A DNA stretch of 64,000 nucleotides from Sympetrum striolatum. Lineage: Eukaryota; Arthropoda; Insecta; Odonata; Libellulidae. The DNA is taken from positions 23,716,459 through 23,780,458 of the forward strand of contig OX388349.1 of assembly GCA_947579665.1 (NCBI GenBank). Reading direction: 5' to 3'. Of this stretch, positions 24,111 through 36,557 are shown piece by piece. Under the pieces are notes generated by a model that was not told the origin of the DNA, ran no database searches, and was given only the letters and a program-made list of their open reading frames with translations. The translations under genes were made by a program, and so were the position numbers. Each line of letters begins with the position of its first letter. Within the stretch, counting starts at the first letter, position 1.

Positions 24111-27100
24111 AAGCTGGGGACAGAAATAAAGTCAGAGAAATTCTCCACCGAAATACGAATGTATGTACATCATGCTATCACCTTTCAAAGCAAACAAGTT
24201 AACTGGCTCTATTCTGCACTACTCCTTGACACTTTTCAATCCTTGGGTTACATAGATTGAGATCATTACGTCTTTTCTTGTATTCCTCTTCTTTCCTCGA
24301 ATAACTTGGAGGAGAATTAACTGCATTGTACCGGCGCCTAATTTGTACCACCTCCGCAAATGAGAGAGCTTTGTTTCTAGCGAGATTAGTCGTGCACAAC
24401 TGCAAGAAGATGGTACTAGACGCCGAAATTCCAGTTTTCATCTTTGTGCGTTCGAAAACAGGATCAAATTAGGAGAGGAATACAAATTTCCTAATTTGTA
24501 TTCCTTGCAGATATTAATAAATTTAGAAATATTTTGCTTTTAATGATGTGCTTCTGAACATTTTCTAATCAGATTCTATGTGAGACTTCACACTGAACAA
24601 AATAAAACACTTTCTATCACAGTGTAGCTAAGAATTAGAGCTGTATAAAATGAAATTTAAAAAGTGGTACAATATAGGGAACTCTCCCCTATGTCTTCAG
24701 GATTTAATTCATGAAATCAAACCAACATCCTCTTTGGCTTAACCTTACACTGTTCACAAACCATCCTTTCCAACCGTTTCCTCAACAGGTTCAAACCAAG
24801 ACCTCCTCCATACAGGTCACGCACACTTTATTCTAGATCACATTCATTCATAACAGTTTTTGCTGGCAAGGGTCCTCCAGTTTCTCTCATACTTAGTCCT
24901 CGTGCAATCCACTACGAATACGTTCAGTTAATTCCTACGCATCTCGTAACAGAAGCTGACCTCGATGGTTAGAACCCTAACCAAGATTCGGAGTTTGAGT
25001 ATCAGCTAACCGGGTTTTCCTTGCTTGGGCATAATTTTCTTGTGCCTGTCGTCAGCGTTGCGTTTTTTTAAAAAGATACCACCATGGAATTATTTACGGA
25101 ATACTGTATCTGTTGAATGTATAAAAATAATAACAATATTCAAACTTCACTGGCACCCAATAAGGCCAAAATAACTCTTATTTATCATTCTCGGGCATCG
25201 TAAATTTAAGATAACTAATATTGATTGATTAGGATTGAGAAATCATGTCTTCGTCGCATTTATCACTATAGGGAAGACTTGAATTGTAGTTGACATGTAT
25301 TTTTATACACAGGCTATGAAACTGAAACAAAAATTAATAAACGAAGGACATAAGTATTCCAACCTTATTTTATTAGGCGAAATTAGATTAAAAATCAAAT
25401 TAATACCGCCTACGAGTCCTAATAGTGAATAGAAGGGTGAAAATAACATCGTAAATTCTGATCTGTAGCCCACAATATCCCAACCTCAGAAATAAATAAC
25501 ATAAAATGCTTCTCTAGCTTAGGTTAATGTCTATTAAATAATGTAAATGCTAGTGAAATCACATATCCACTTTTCCGATTCCACGCATAATGTTTTCTGT
25601 GAAGTTCTGTGAAAATTACCTAAAATATCACTAGAGCCTCTTTCATTAATCTACCCACGTCGATGGCATTTACAGCTATTGCAAGCTTATCGATCCCAAG
25701 GCTCATTGTGGATTCAGAATTCACGATTTGGTTGGTGGGCTCATTATGTATTACAGAGTAGACGAAGCCCCGCAATGCACGGAGAAGATATTTATTCGCA
25801 ACTTATGATCGATTACTTCAGCACGGTAAGATTTCTTTACACCACTACCCTAATTCCATTCTGAGAATATTTCGATTCATTAAAACCTGTCTGTAGCGAC
25901 TTAATGTCTTAGTTTACTGTGAAAAAATGGCATAAACATTTATACTACTCATCAGCGTTTGACAGAAATATATGAATGGATTTCCTATCAGCATTTATCT
26001 CATGTGGACCTTTCTTCAAACTAATCGGTTTGTTCCTCAAATAATGATAGACATTGATGATAATTTCAAATAGTAAGGTGTTGAAAAAAATCTTTCCAAC
26101 TTCAGGTTGACAAAATACCCTTGTAGCAGGGAAACACTCACGGAGAAGAGAATGAAATTCGGACTACCATTATGGAACACACCAAACAATAATAGTATCG
26201 CATAACTGTACAATATAACAATTGCGTTTGCTAGGGAAAGGAAAATATAATGTTGTTTATATTACGATGACTGATTAAGATACCAAATAAATTATTACCA
26301 GCCAGAGGCGTTGGTTGAGATGCTGAAATTCGCTTTCGATAATCAGTAAGGAAGAGTAAACACCAAGGTTAATCAGATTATTTAATTTCTTAATCTACTC
26401 TTTCGAGGAAAACTTTTAGTTTTACAACGATTTATACTCACTTCTATCCTTCTCATTTTACGTTCATCAGCCTAAATAGTAGGAAAGTACCATTATTCCT
26501 ATTACGTATTCCACAACTCGGAATTCTTTAAATTGATTTTTCAAACTCAGTCTCTTAGAACAAACCTTCCAACCAAGTACGAGAAACACAAATGTTAACG
26601 AGGACAAATAGAAGCTGGTACAAGATTTTAGCACGACATGAAAATAAATATTCCATAGATATCGAAAAATATCCTGTTATCATCGAATAACTGTCACCCA
26701 GACGATGAATCACAAGCATAATCAGAGAGAGAAGAGTCGGAAATCTACATTTCAGAAGCAATTTTCCATGCTTCTCGCTCACGGCCTTTACTTAATACAA
26801 CTCTCTCCCCGTTATGCAAAGTATCATGGGACTCGATTCTCTGTTCCAATTTTCTCCATTAACTGTTTTAATCTCCCCAGCTTACAGCTATACTTCCTTT
26901 GAAAAGCAGAGCATATTTTCTATTCAATTCGAGTTCAAAAGGGCACAAGTAGACGAATAGGAAGACCGAATTGCCTCTCGTATAACATGCCTATGACGAA
27001 AGCGAGAATTTTAAATGTTAATGTTTTTGGAATCTTCAAAGAGGTTGAGGGAAAGCGTTTTGATAGAAATATTAAGACATTCATTCTAAGGTACACAAGG

Positions 27101-27540
27101 AAAACCTTTCAAAACCTTAGCGGAAACGAATATTTCAATTCTGCAGTTGTATCTCTCATTAGATGATTCCATTCGTACAAAAAATACACTTCCCTACTGA
27201 AATGCATCAATAAGAGTTCGAATTCACAGACCTATTGCTTTACAATACCATTCATGTGGCATTCGTCGACGATATTTTCTTACTACAATATATTTAGCAC
27301 ACATATATGAACTAAATAAAAGAAAAATCTACTGATACCTGATTTTTAATTCAAGAAATAAGCTACAGCTACAAATTTCTGCATCAACTATCGGAAACGG
27401 ATATTCTATAGCAAGAAATTACCGAATGTTCGCGCCATCGACGTTAAAAATATGAACGAATATTCAAGAGCCGACTTGAAATTATTTAGAGGAAAATTAT
27501 ACCGATCAAAAGAAAATGTTCAACAAAACAATCATATAAT
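24111..27540. other. Unassigned AT-rich sequence
   Basis: No gene recognised. A weakly tRNA-like stretch at about 24955-25025 was considered and set aside. Confidence 0.5.
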
Positions 27541-27557
27541 CAATTAGGCGTGACTTT

Positions 27558-27655
27558 TTGGTAATTATTTATCTATAATCAGTGATAATTATGAATTTAT
27601 AGGTGGCAATTATTAATCTATAATCTGTGGTAATCATTAATATATAATCAATTAA
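27558..27655. repeat. Diverged AT-rich tandem units
   Basis: Three diverged copies of a unit built on TAATTATTAATCTATAATC and GTGGTAAT run head to tail (ATCTATAATCAGTG, ATCTATAATCTGTG, ATATATAATCAAT). Spacing varies between about 25 and 45 bp. Low-complexity AT sequence follows. Confidence 0.5.
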
Positions 27656-29364
27656 TTAAATTAATGAATTTATTCATTAATACTACTAAGTTCTTAACTT
27701 CTTTTTAGTTTGTTTAATTCGATAGTAGGTTTACTCGTTATGCGACGCTTATAATAAACACGTCAGATGGTATAGGTTTTTGATAAAAAAACTGCTTCAG
27801 ATTTCTACCCCTATGATAAACGAAAATGAATATAATTCACGAATAGAAATTCACAAGTTTATATTGTACCTCTTTAACGGATTCGATTTCATAACGAGTT
27901 GGTAAAAAAATCGACCACATTTGGGGAAGAAAAGAGTTTCTCATTCACCTCTATTTCAGACGTCTGCAACTATAATGTACGAAATTTCCGAAATGCGCTA
28001 ATAATTGCTATCTACCCTATTCTACCGATTTCGCCTCACTTATACTACTTTCTTTCCGCAAATTTTAATAAATGGCGCAGGTGAGAAATTTAACGGAAGT
28101 GAAGACTGAAATTTAAGTGAAGATATCATGACCGAAACAAACTCAAATTTCTTACGAGCTCGAAAATACGTAACCTTTGGGAGGCTTTAATATGTTATGC
28201 AAACGTTGAAGAAAGTGTACTGAGCTGGAGGAATTAGAGAAATGAATTTGAGTTAAGTTATTAAGATATTTAAGATATTAAGAAAAATATTTTTAATTTT
28301 AAAGTCGCTGATATATCAAACGTCCTTTGTATATCTCTACAGAGAGACCCTGTAAGCTGCCCATCGCATAGATCAACCTATTTCATCATACATTACAATA
28401 GCGGTTTGGTTGAGGATGTAAACAGTTTTAAAGCGATTATCTATCTATTTTATTAAGTGGGATAGGCCGAAACAGCAAGAAGATACTTCCTCCTACAACT
28501 TCTGTGAACTAAACTTCTCTGAATTCATCAAACAATCGCAGCTTATCTTCTAATATCTATAATCATTGCGCTTGATCACAGCAGCTTCATGGGCAATTTA
28601 GTTTTGTACCTACTAATGCCGTAAAAATTCATTAGTGCCACATTTTTATTAATCTCCTCGAATAAGTCATTCATGCTTACACATTCAAAATGAATTAATA
28701 TTAAGAATAGAAAATATTTAGGATAACACATTAAGAAATTTTTCAGGAATCAAGAGAGGCACTTCTAAGCCTTGCACAAAAATTTTATGATAATGTCGCA
28801 GGAAAATATGACTATCCGGTCAGATAGTAAGTTAGCGCACTTGTTGCGTTATGTTTTTCATGAAGGCAAATATTTTACAAGGATAGCATACGCGGCTTTA
28901 ATTTGGCGAGCGAGCGCCTTGCAACGGCGAGGTGCTGTATTCGAAACCTGGTTAGGGAATGATTGATTTCGTTAAGAAATGGGTTTAGTGTAAAGATGGT
29001 CTTCTTTGAATGAAATACGCCAATTAAGTATATAAGTAAAGACGAGACGAGTAAAGAAACTTGCCAATGATAACAAAATGCAATAAATTTTAAATGGTAT
29101 ATGTATATACTAGATTGAAATAATTTAATTCAGATTTTTTCACAACGGATTTAAACGGATTTATAGATACCTGATACGGTTATCTGGTACTGGTAACTAA
29201 TGAATCATCATAAAATTGTTGAATCCGGTTACTCTATAAAAAACTACACCATACAAGTTTTGCTTTGGCGTACTACCAGTGTTTTCAACCGTCTAACCGT
29301 ATAACAACATAACAGAGTAAATATTCCCACAAAAGGGGACAATAAAATATAAATCCCAAACCTG
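27656..29364. other. Unassigned sequence
   Basis: No gene recognised. About 28890-28965 has a weak tRNA-like look (TTCGAAACC) but no closing acceptor stem. Confidence 0.45.
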
Positions 29365-29700
29365 ATGAGGGATCGAAATCAAATCACCGAATACGACCAC
29401 GGATTTCCCTCAACAGGGAAGCACTTCCAAATCTGTTCTCTCGCGCCTCCGCCATCTTGCGCCCGTCTCCCCCGGAGCTACGGAACATACGTCGGAAGAC
29501 AGGCGCGACTACAAACAAAACGAAAAATAATAGCGCTCGGAATGAAAGGGGAAGATGTCGACTCATTGGTGTACAGGGCCCAGGGCCAAACACACACCGC
29601 CCCAGGACAATGAAGGGGGAAGGATGGGCGAAGATGAAATGGATACACAGGGAAAAGGGAATGGATAGAAGATGGAGATACTGCCTTGGGTGAGAAACAT
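29365..29700. other. GC-richer island, no gene recognised
   Basis: Five short frames overlap here on both strands, which points to low stop-codon density from composition rather than coding. A short CpG-bearing island is the safest description. Confidence 0.35.
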
Positions 29701-29703
29701 ACA

Positions 29704-29803
29704 AGAGGAGATGTGAGTAGAACCGACGCGGGCGGATTGTGGCTCGTGAGCAACATGTGACTCTTCCGTGTATTCATTGCGGTTCAATACAAATAATATT
29801 GAT
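29704..29803 (+). repeat. 100-bp module, left copy
   Basis: Contains GAGATGTGAGTA, ATTGTGGCTCG and TGCGGTTC followed by ATACAAATA. A diverged copy lies at 30249-30346, on the other side of a (TTA)n-tailed repeat. Confidence 0.7.
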
Positions 29804-29868
29804 CCGAGAATTTGGTGGTGGATAGTGAACGGATAATAAATATGATGAAAATAAGGTAAAGGATAAAA

Positions 29869-30245
29869 TAATAATAATCTCCTTTATTTGGGAGTGATTG
29901 AGTCTAAACGTATCTTCTTCCATCAAACCCATCTTCATAATTATAGAATAATTAAATTAAATAATAGCATGAGAAAAAAATATACGTATTGTGGGTGTTA
30001 AAAACCCCAAGGGATTCTTAGGGAAAAAATCCACTTCAGGAAAACACCCACAAAGAAGGGGGGTGTGAAAAACTTGCGCAAGCCTACCGAAAGTAATAAC
30101 TAAAAGATGAGAAAAAAATCAAATTAAATAATTAAAAAATACACTTCCGGTAAGTAACCGCATGCGATGCATAAATAAGAAGCGGTTCACATTAAAACAA
30201 ATTACATCAATATACATAATAACATAAAAACAAACAAAAATACAT
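29869..30245 (-). mobile_element. (TTA)n-tailed dispersed repeat R3, copy 1
   Basis: On the + strand it opens with AATAATAAT and CTTTATTTGGGAGTGATTGA and runs through GGGATTCTTAGGG, AAACACCCACAAAG and GGGGGGTGTGAA. The same order occurs at 37340-37735. The A/T trinucleotide tail at one end suggests the 3' end of a non-LTR element on the minus strand. No coding frame is visible. It sits exactly between two copies of a 100-bp module (29704-29803 and 30249-30346). Confidence 0.7.
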
Positions 30246-30248
30246 CGT

Positions 30249-30346
30249 AGAAGAGATGTGAGTAAAACAGATGTGAGAGAATTGTGGCTCGCGAGCAGAA
30301 TGTGGCTCTCCACTCTTCAGTGCGGTTCTATACAAATAAAATTGAT
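30249..30346 (+). repeat. 100-bp module, right copy
   Basis: Contains GAGATGTGAGTA, ATTGTGGCTCG and TGCGGTTCTATACAAATA, matching 29704-29803 in order and orientation. The pair brackets R3. Confidence 0.7.
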
Positions 30347-30396
30347 AAGTGTATTCAGTGATCCACGGAAAATCAATCTAAAGAAATTATAACAAT

Positions 30397-30466
30397 ATTG
30401 CCACCTGATGATGACCTAAAGGGTAAACACTATGGTCCTGGAAAAAATTATACATAGTGGTAAAGG
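30397..30466 (+). ncRNA. Hammerhead-like motif, degenerate
   Basis: CTGATGA at 30405-30411 is followed by a short stem (ACC 414-416 with GGT 422-424) and then TAAAC where the hammerhead core would have GAAAC. A perfect hairpin CACTATG (30428-30434) / CATAGTG (30453-30459) follows, and GCCAC before the core can pair with GTGG at 30457-30460, in competition with it. It resembles the other CTGANGA motifs in this window and is presumably a decayed retroelement end. Confidence 0.25.
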
Positions 30467-32289
30467 TAGAGTAGCTTTTTCCTTTTTCTTTATAATGGAG
30501 GTCTATCACAAAGTCGAGGCCGCATTAGTAGATTTTAATATTCAACAGTTTCCAATGGTTATTAAAGTAAAGTATCAGAGGTTCGGAAACTCCTGGCATA
30601 GAACACAGTAAAGATCGATGATTCATTATCTTAAGATTCACAAACATGACATACTGACTTGAAATTAGCGGCGCAATGGATAATATGCGAGGTTTCACGT
30701 AGATTGAGCACATATAGTATAATACCCAAATCGACTATGACAAAAAACTCGCATATATAAGTTCATGAACAATATAACTAAGCTAATATTCGATACATTC
30801 AGGAATGACAATGTAGACTAAACGTTTCTTAGTGGTAGACGGAGCTCAGTAGCGACTCGCAGCAGCTCTGCTGTGAGATACACGGGTAAACAAATACTTC
30901 CGAAAGACTTCAAATGCAATCGGATTCTGAAAAGAGCAGATATGCTTTCTGCGCAACTATGAGTTAACTAGATCCAATGCGATCTTTTGGAATAACAAAT
31001 TACACATAAAAATATTTGGAGGAATAATAATCATTCAATACTTAAGAGCGGGGATCTCAAAGTAGTAGCGTGAACCTTGGGGGTCGAATTTGATTGTTAA
31101 GGGGTCTGAATATACAAGTGGTTAAAAGTCTGATCTTCTCATTTCTTCGCGTTATGGAGTACTACTACACAGTGGTGCCTGGAGCAACTGATAGGGTATT
31201 TGAACATAAAAGGTACATGTATATTGGTGGATGGAAGGCTATTACGTTCTTTACCTATTTCATCGATATACATTAATGATTTATAGGATTCGAAAGTTAT
31301 AAAAATTCATTACAATCAATGAAATCTTGAAAAAGATCCAAGATGGAGTAAAATTTGTTTTCCAGAATCGAAATCTAAATGAATTAGCGAAAGCAATATT
31401 CCTTTTCCGGCCGTAAATACCTCTTAAGATCAATGAATGGTAATCTTTTACAGGCCAAGGATATGCTAAGGAAAAGAAACTGGGTTACTATTATTACACA
31501 TGGCAACGATACATCATTAGCGTACCAGGATACTTATAAGCTTAGGAATCTTTAATAAAGAAATTTATGAAAGTGTAAGGCTAGACCTGCTAAATAAATA
31601 ATGTAATTTAACACTACGTTCAATGAAAAAACGTTCAATAAATAATTCGCGTTAGCCCTGCAACATAGGCTAATGTCGTAAAAACCAGGTAAATAGATGC
31701 TAATTGTAAGACTAGGCTGTTTCAAAAATTCATTCTCTCAGCAAACGCTTCGCGGCAGGAGCAAACTATAAAAGTAGGTTGGACGGTGCATTACCCTCTC
31801 TTCGCGAGGGAAGGCGGCAACTGGGGTAAATAAAGATGCAGATGAGGTACAGGGGAAGAGAAAGAAAAGGTAGAGAGGAACCATTCCTCAATTTTATGAA
31901 AAAAGATTATAATATGAGTAAACATGACACTTTACGGGAGTATCTAGAACTTTATTTCGAGTCCTCATCTTGAATATAACGTATAATAAATTAAAAATTT
32001 CATATGTAGAGTTTTATATTTTTTCATTTCATAAGAGACGTTTACAGAGAATGGTTTAAATTTTCGGTACATTCATTTACAATTCTAAAATCATCATCCA
32101 GTCGTTGTTAAATCTTATGACCTGCTCTGCTTTTAACGTAAGCCCGGCAGCCACTCCCAGCGTGCCTTTGCTTTTGATGAAAAAGTCTAACTCTGTAGCA
32201 ACAATTGAATAATACATTGGTACTTACACCATCTAGATTCGAATTTCGGAACATCTTGTGGGTGGAGAGGGTGAAATCATTAGGTCACA
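30467..32289. other. Unassigned AT-rich sequence
   Basis: No gene recognised. About 32130-32190 faintly resembles a very old family 1 SINE but cannot be aligned convincingly. Confidence 0.5.
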
Positions 32290-32800
32290 AAACTCACTTT
32301 TGCTTCGAAAAAGGAAAGAAAAGAACCACAGATACTATAGAAAGAATTTTATATAGACGAAAGAACAGAAGACCATAGTGCATTGAAGTGAAGAAACGAC
32401 TACGGATGTTAGAATACAGGGATATCAGTGAGGGTATTCGAAAAAACGTCATAAAAGAGGATGAAGAACGTAACGTAAGGAACAATAGGAACGTGATGTT
32501 ACGAGAGAGAAAAGGAAAACGCGGATAAGAATAAGGAGAGAAGCAAAAGATAACAAGGAAGAAGCGAAGGAGAAGAGGGATAATTTGAAAAATGTGAGTA
32601 GGAGGGAGAAAAAGAGAATGGAGGAAAAACTTGTATACAAACGAGAAAGAGGTCAAGAGGGCAGAGCAGAAGAGGAGAAGAAGATGAAAGAGTTATATCG
32701 GAAGAAAAGAGAAAGCGGGAAGGAAAATAATTTATGAAGCAAGAATATTATCCAAAAGAGCTTAAAGAAGAAAAAGGAGGGAGACAAGAAGGAAATATGT
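32290..32800. repeat. Purine-rich (A/G) tract of about 500 bp
   Basis: The + strand is strongly purine-biased, dominated by GAA, GGA and AGA words such as AGAAGAGGAGAAGAAGATGA. The 120-codon antisense frame at 32294-32656 is Ser/Phe/Leu-rich only because of this bias. It is not a simple repeat of fixed unit. Confidence 0.75.
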
Positions 32801-33117
32801 AACTGTAGATTGTTTGGGATTTTTTTTCTTGACAGAGGATGAGATGTATGGGTACAGGTAGATTTTTGTTGCCAGTCTTTAATTGCAGGAAAAAATCAGT
32901 GATTTTGGTCATAGCAGTCGTAGTTCATTGTCGGCGTACCTTTGTCGTTATAGCTGTTGCACAAGATTACAACCCAGCAATGCATACATATTGCTATATC
33001 TTTATATAGTAACTTCAGCCATACTATTCAGCATCATGTGCAATTCATCAACCAGAAATGAGTTATTATCAGAAAATCAAGTCTCAGAAAAACAGATCGT
33101 TATAATGTATTTTGGAC

Positions 33118-33153
33118 CTAAGCAAAGGAAAATCCATTGATTTTCCTTTGCTT
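33118..33153. repeat. Short perfect palindrome
   Basis: AAGCAAAGGAAAATC and GATTTTCCTTTGCTT face each other around a few bases. Just downstream, TGGAAAGCCATAATGA (about 33157) and TCATTATGGCTTTCCA (about 33237) form a second inverted pair about 65 bp apart, so the region can fold in two nested ways. Confidence 0.7.
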
Positions 33154-33432
33154 GATGGAAAGCCATAATGACAATGTCTTCCTGAAACTGGAAATACACA
33201 ATATATTTATGTGGAAATTATAAAGTATTTCTTATTTCATTATGGCTTTCCACGAAGCATGGCCAGAAATGATTATATAATTGATTCACTATTTATTTCA
33301 AATGCAAGCATTTCAGAGACTTTCGAGCAATACCAAAGTCCACGAGCAAAACTAGTTAACTCTAATCAAAAACGCTCAAGTACTATCCAGAATAAGTATA
33401 TAGTTTGTGGGACACAGCAGACAAGCGTTAAA

Positions 33433-33620
33433 TTAGAGGTTTACAATCTCCAGTAGCCGTTTTTGTCGGCGTTCCTCTTCTCATTCCCCGGTATTCCGAG
33501 CAATCAAGACAGGCTACCGCACTATTTGAGAGTACTCAATACGTATTTCGAATGCGACGCATTCTTCGTCAGGAGAAATTATCTATTTACTCCTGATGAA
33601 GAATTAAAGGTAGAATTGCC
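33433..33620 (+). repeat. Foldback repeat R5, left-arm copy
   Basis: GGTTTACAATCTCCAGTAGC, TTTTTGTCGGCGTTCC and CCGGTATTCCGAG match the left arm of the R5 element at 44194-44526. The segment then continues into an inner hairpin, ATTCTTCGTCAGGAG with CTCCTGATGAAGAAT. The matching right outer arm is not seen, so this is half an element. The frame at 33463-33684 starts inside the repeat and is not evidence of a gene. Confidence 0.65.
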
Positions 33621-34199
33621 TAAATCGATTAAAAATAATACTTACACTGGAGAACTAGTAGATAATAATATTCTTAAGCACTGAAATAATGGTAGAACAG
33701 ATTGTGCGAGAAAAACGGGGGAAAATAGAGGCTAAGGCCAGCCGCTTAAAAGATTCAAAAGATTCCTCGAATTCGAACCATCTTCAGGACAGCGATTCAC
33801 TTTTCTGAAAATCACTGAGATTCTCTTCCCTGAAGTGAGATTCTGAGATTCACGGTCCTGCAGAGTTAGCGGCCGAAACGTCGACGGCACATAGAGGAGG
33901 TTGGAAACCCGAGAACATTTCCTACAAGCATTCACCGGGAAAGAACCACTTCTTACTACACTGGTTCCAATTTACATCTGCCAAACTGGGAGTCTAGAAA
34001 TAAGAAAATAACATAAACAGCTTCATGATCAGTCCAACACAGAAGGCAAGGGGATAATGTAAATACAAATGAAAAGCATAAGGTGGTGATTCAAAGAGAG
34101 AAATGAAAGCGCAAAGGAAAACGGATTGTGTAAGGACAGACATACGAGGTACTTGATGGTATGAAGGGAATAAGGGGTTGTAGGGGAGGGAGAGACATA

Positions 34200-34330
34200 C
34201 TGCAATGACGTATGTGCAGGAGACTTCGACCGGAAGATGGAGATCCCCACGCGGCGCACTCGGGTTCGATTCCCCGCGGCGACGTGGACCTTGGAGATTT
34301 GTCGGGCTGGAATTAGATGACCGATCGCCG
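34200..34330 (+). mobile_element. Possible tRNA-derived SINE, third type
   Basis: GGGTTCGATTCCCCGCGG at about 34262-34279 is a strong B-box with a T-arm-like stem, followed by GGCGACGTGG and TTTGTCGGGCTGG. Insect SINEs often carry such a B-box followed by a similar GC-rich stretch. No second copy lies in the window and no target duplication was found, so the assignment is tentative. An old tRNA pseudogene is the alternative. Confidence 0.4.
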
Positions 34331-35940
34331 ATGCAATGAAATTGTGGGACGTTGAATGACTTGTAGCATAAAACACTTAAGGACACTTAGTTGTTGTCAA
34401 CGTTGAAATTGCTCACTGATTTTGGAACATTTAAAAAATTCAATCTTTCTGCGAACGATACGCGATAATAAGAGAATAAAAAAGTACGCCGGACAACTTG
34501 AGTTGACACCTCCAGCCACACGTCGAAGCTTGGCTTGCAGGGTATTTATGCAGATGTAGATGTAAAGATTCACGAGAATGCTCGACTGAAGACGAAAAAA
34601 CTTACGAGTTTCTTTCTGATTTAATAAATATTGATGGACATAAAACAAACTAATCGTGAATAAGAAAAGCATCGATCATAAGATAGAATAATGAGAGAAT
34701 CCTCGATATAACTTTTCCCCCACATTTCAACACAGGATCTCCATCAACTGCAATTAGGAATGCGTTTTCAGGTTTATTTTTGACACGGGCAAAGAAAAAG
34801 GATTTCTTTTAGAAATTCGAGTGTAATGCAACCCTTCAACCATTCAACAAAATTCTCATTTATTTTAATAATTTGTTTAACTACGTTAAGAGTAAGAGTA
34901 GTTTAAGAGTAAAAAATAATATCTCACTAGTAAAATAAAAAATCTGATGTGGCCAGCACATAACTTTCTCCATATATAAGATATAAATATTTATCTACAA
35001 CAGTATTTTCGAACTCTATATTCAATCTAAACTTGGAAGATAAGTGATTAATTTATATCATATTATCTTTTACGTCACAAAGATTATAAATGATGTTTTT
35101 CGGGACATGTTCGATGAAAAACGATGAAATTGACCTTTCGCCCCAGAGCCCACGAAGTACATAATCAGCAACTTCCGGTTTATCAGTATTTTATGAATAA
35201 CTCCTAAACAATCAGTTATACAAAAATATGTTTCATACAAAAGTTATAGTACATTACATTTTCTAAAACTTTTATAAATAATAGTATATACCTTAATATC
35301 AGATTAATGGAGATATTTTTCAAAAACGGAAATTTTCGTCGAAGCAAAAAGCTTGTCTCGATTTTTTTTCATGAAAACAATACTTTCTCTATACTACGTA
35401 TATGGAGAAAGTAAAAACATGATTCGTGAAATTATTAACCCAAAGGATTTTCACAACAGAGGGGGTGGCAAATTATTATCTCTAAGCGAGTTAAGGAGCT
35501 GAATTGACTACAAGAAAATAATTTAAACAGCCGAATTCAAGCTGTTACACCGAGTTTCAGTTATTCTAGTAGATAAAAATTGCATTAGTAGAATTCGAAT
35601 GAACAATAGAAAACGTTATTCTACTCGTTCGATAGTGGTCACCGTATTAAGCAATAGGACATGAGGGTAATTTCGCTTCGGGGGCGAGAAAAAACGTAGT
35701 GTCATTATATTGTGTTAAGAGAGCAAATGTGTAGAATTTATGCTATAAACTATGTCTTTAACATCGAATCTGCAGTAATTGCTTTGAACGAAATCTTTCC
35801 AAGGAGAGAGTTAAATGTTCTTTGCACATAAGGGCGTGCACTCATTTTTGGATACGATTAGCCTATTTACAAGCGATACAATCTCTAAATATACTTCGGT
35901 ATTGCTAAACATATTTCAGCAGCATAGATTGTTTGACGCA
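34331..35940. other. Unassigned AT-rich sequence
   Basis: No gene, RNA or repeat recognised. Confidence 0.5.
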
Positions 35941-36019
35941 TGGGAACCCACCGGAAATTGAACCACAGACCCCTTTCAACAAAACTAAAACCATTCCACA
36001 CTTGGTTATCCAGGAGCTC
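35941..36019 (-). mobile_element. Old diverged family 1 SINE (tRNA part)
   Basis: On the minus strand the order is GAGCTCCTGGATAACCAAGT, TTGTTGAAAGGGGTC, GGTTCAATTTCCGGTGGG, following the family 1 tRNA-like part throughout but with many substitutions. The 3' body and tail are not recognisable and no duplication is visible. Confidence 0.65.
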
Positions 36020-36430
36020 CTACATGCATTTAAAATTCTCATTTCCGATAATTCGTGTATATTGGTGGACAGAACAAAAGTTTAAAACAAATTCCCTTCT
36101 TTAGATAATGGCTGAATCGGAATAGACAAATTCCGTATATTTCCGAAGACAATGATTGAATTATAAAAAGGCCCCCAAAATCCTGGGTCGTCTTTTACTG
36201 CAGATACAAGAATAATTAGTGTGAATGTTTGCTGCAATCGCGAAGCAGTACTACCGTATGTAAGAAAACAGGGCAGGGAAAGAGGGCGAAAATTACTTCA
36301 TTCGAAAAATTACTAATAGGATAGAATTCCAAGTACGCCATTCAGAATTATTATTCAGATGATGATAGCTAATCTAAACTAAATTTTTACGCCGTTGATA
36401 TCTTTGGGTTCATATTGTATCACAGATATA

Positions 36431-36557
36431 CTACATTGTTCATAAAGTTCCTAAACTTATTTTTTCCCGCGAAAACGCCGATCAGGAGAATTTTACATTT
36501 CTCCTGCTCGGCGTTTTCATGGGAAAAATAAGGCCAGTAACTTTGTGAACGAAGTAG
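36431..36557. mobile_element. 127-bp palindromic MITE
   Basis: Arms of about 60 bp meet at a TTTTACAT centre near 36500. The ends are CTACATTGTTCATAAAGTT and, inverted, CTACTTCGTTCACAAAGTT. The inner arm pair is GAAAACGCCGATCAGGAGAA and its near complement. The ends look mariner-like; TA precedes the left end, but the right end is followed by GA, so the duplication is not intact. Confidence 0.7.

Noticed and set aside
24955..25025. Weak tRNA-like stretch (GATGGTTAGAACCC)
   Set aside because: No B box of the expected form, no closing stem and no second copy.
28890..28965. Weak tRNA-like stretch ending TTCGAAACC
   Set aside because: No matching acceptor strands and no body or tail of any SINE family seen here.
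32130..32190. Possible very old family 1 SINE (GCGTGCCTTTGC)
   Set aside because: Only a short central match; B box and tail cannot be found.
32294..32656. 120-codon hydrophobic antisense frame suggestive of a membrane protein
   Set aside because: The residue composition follows directly from the purine bias of the opposite strand, and no start context or domain supports it.
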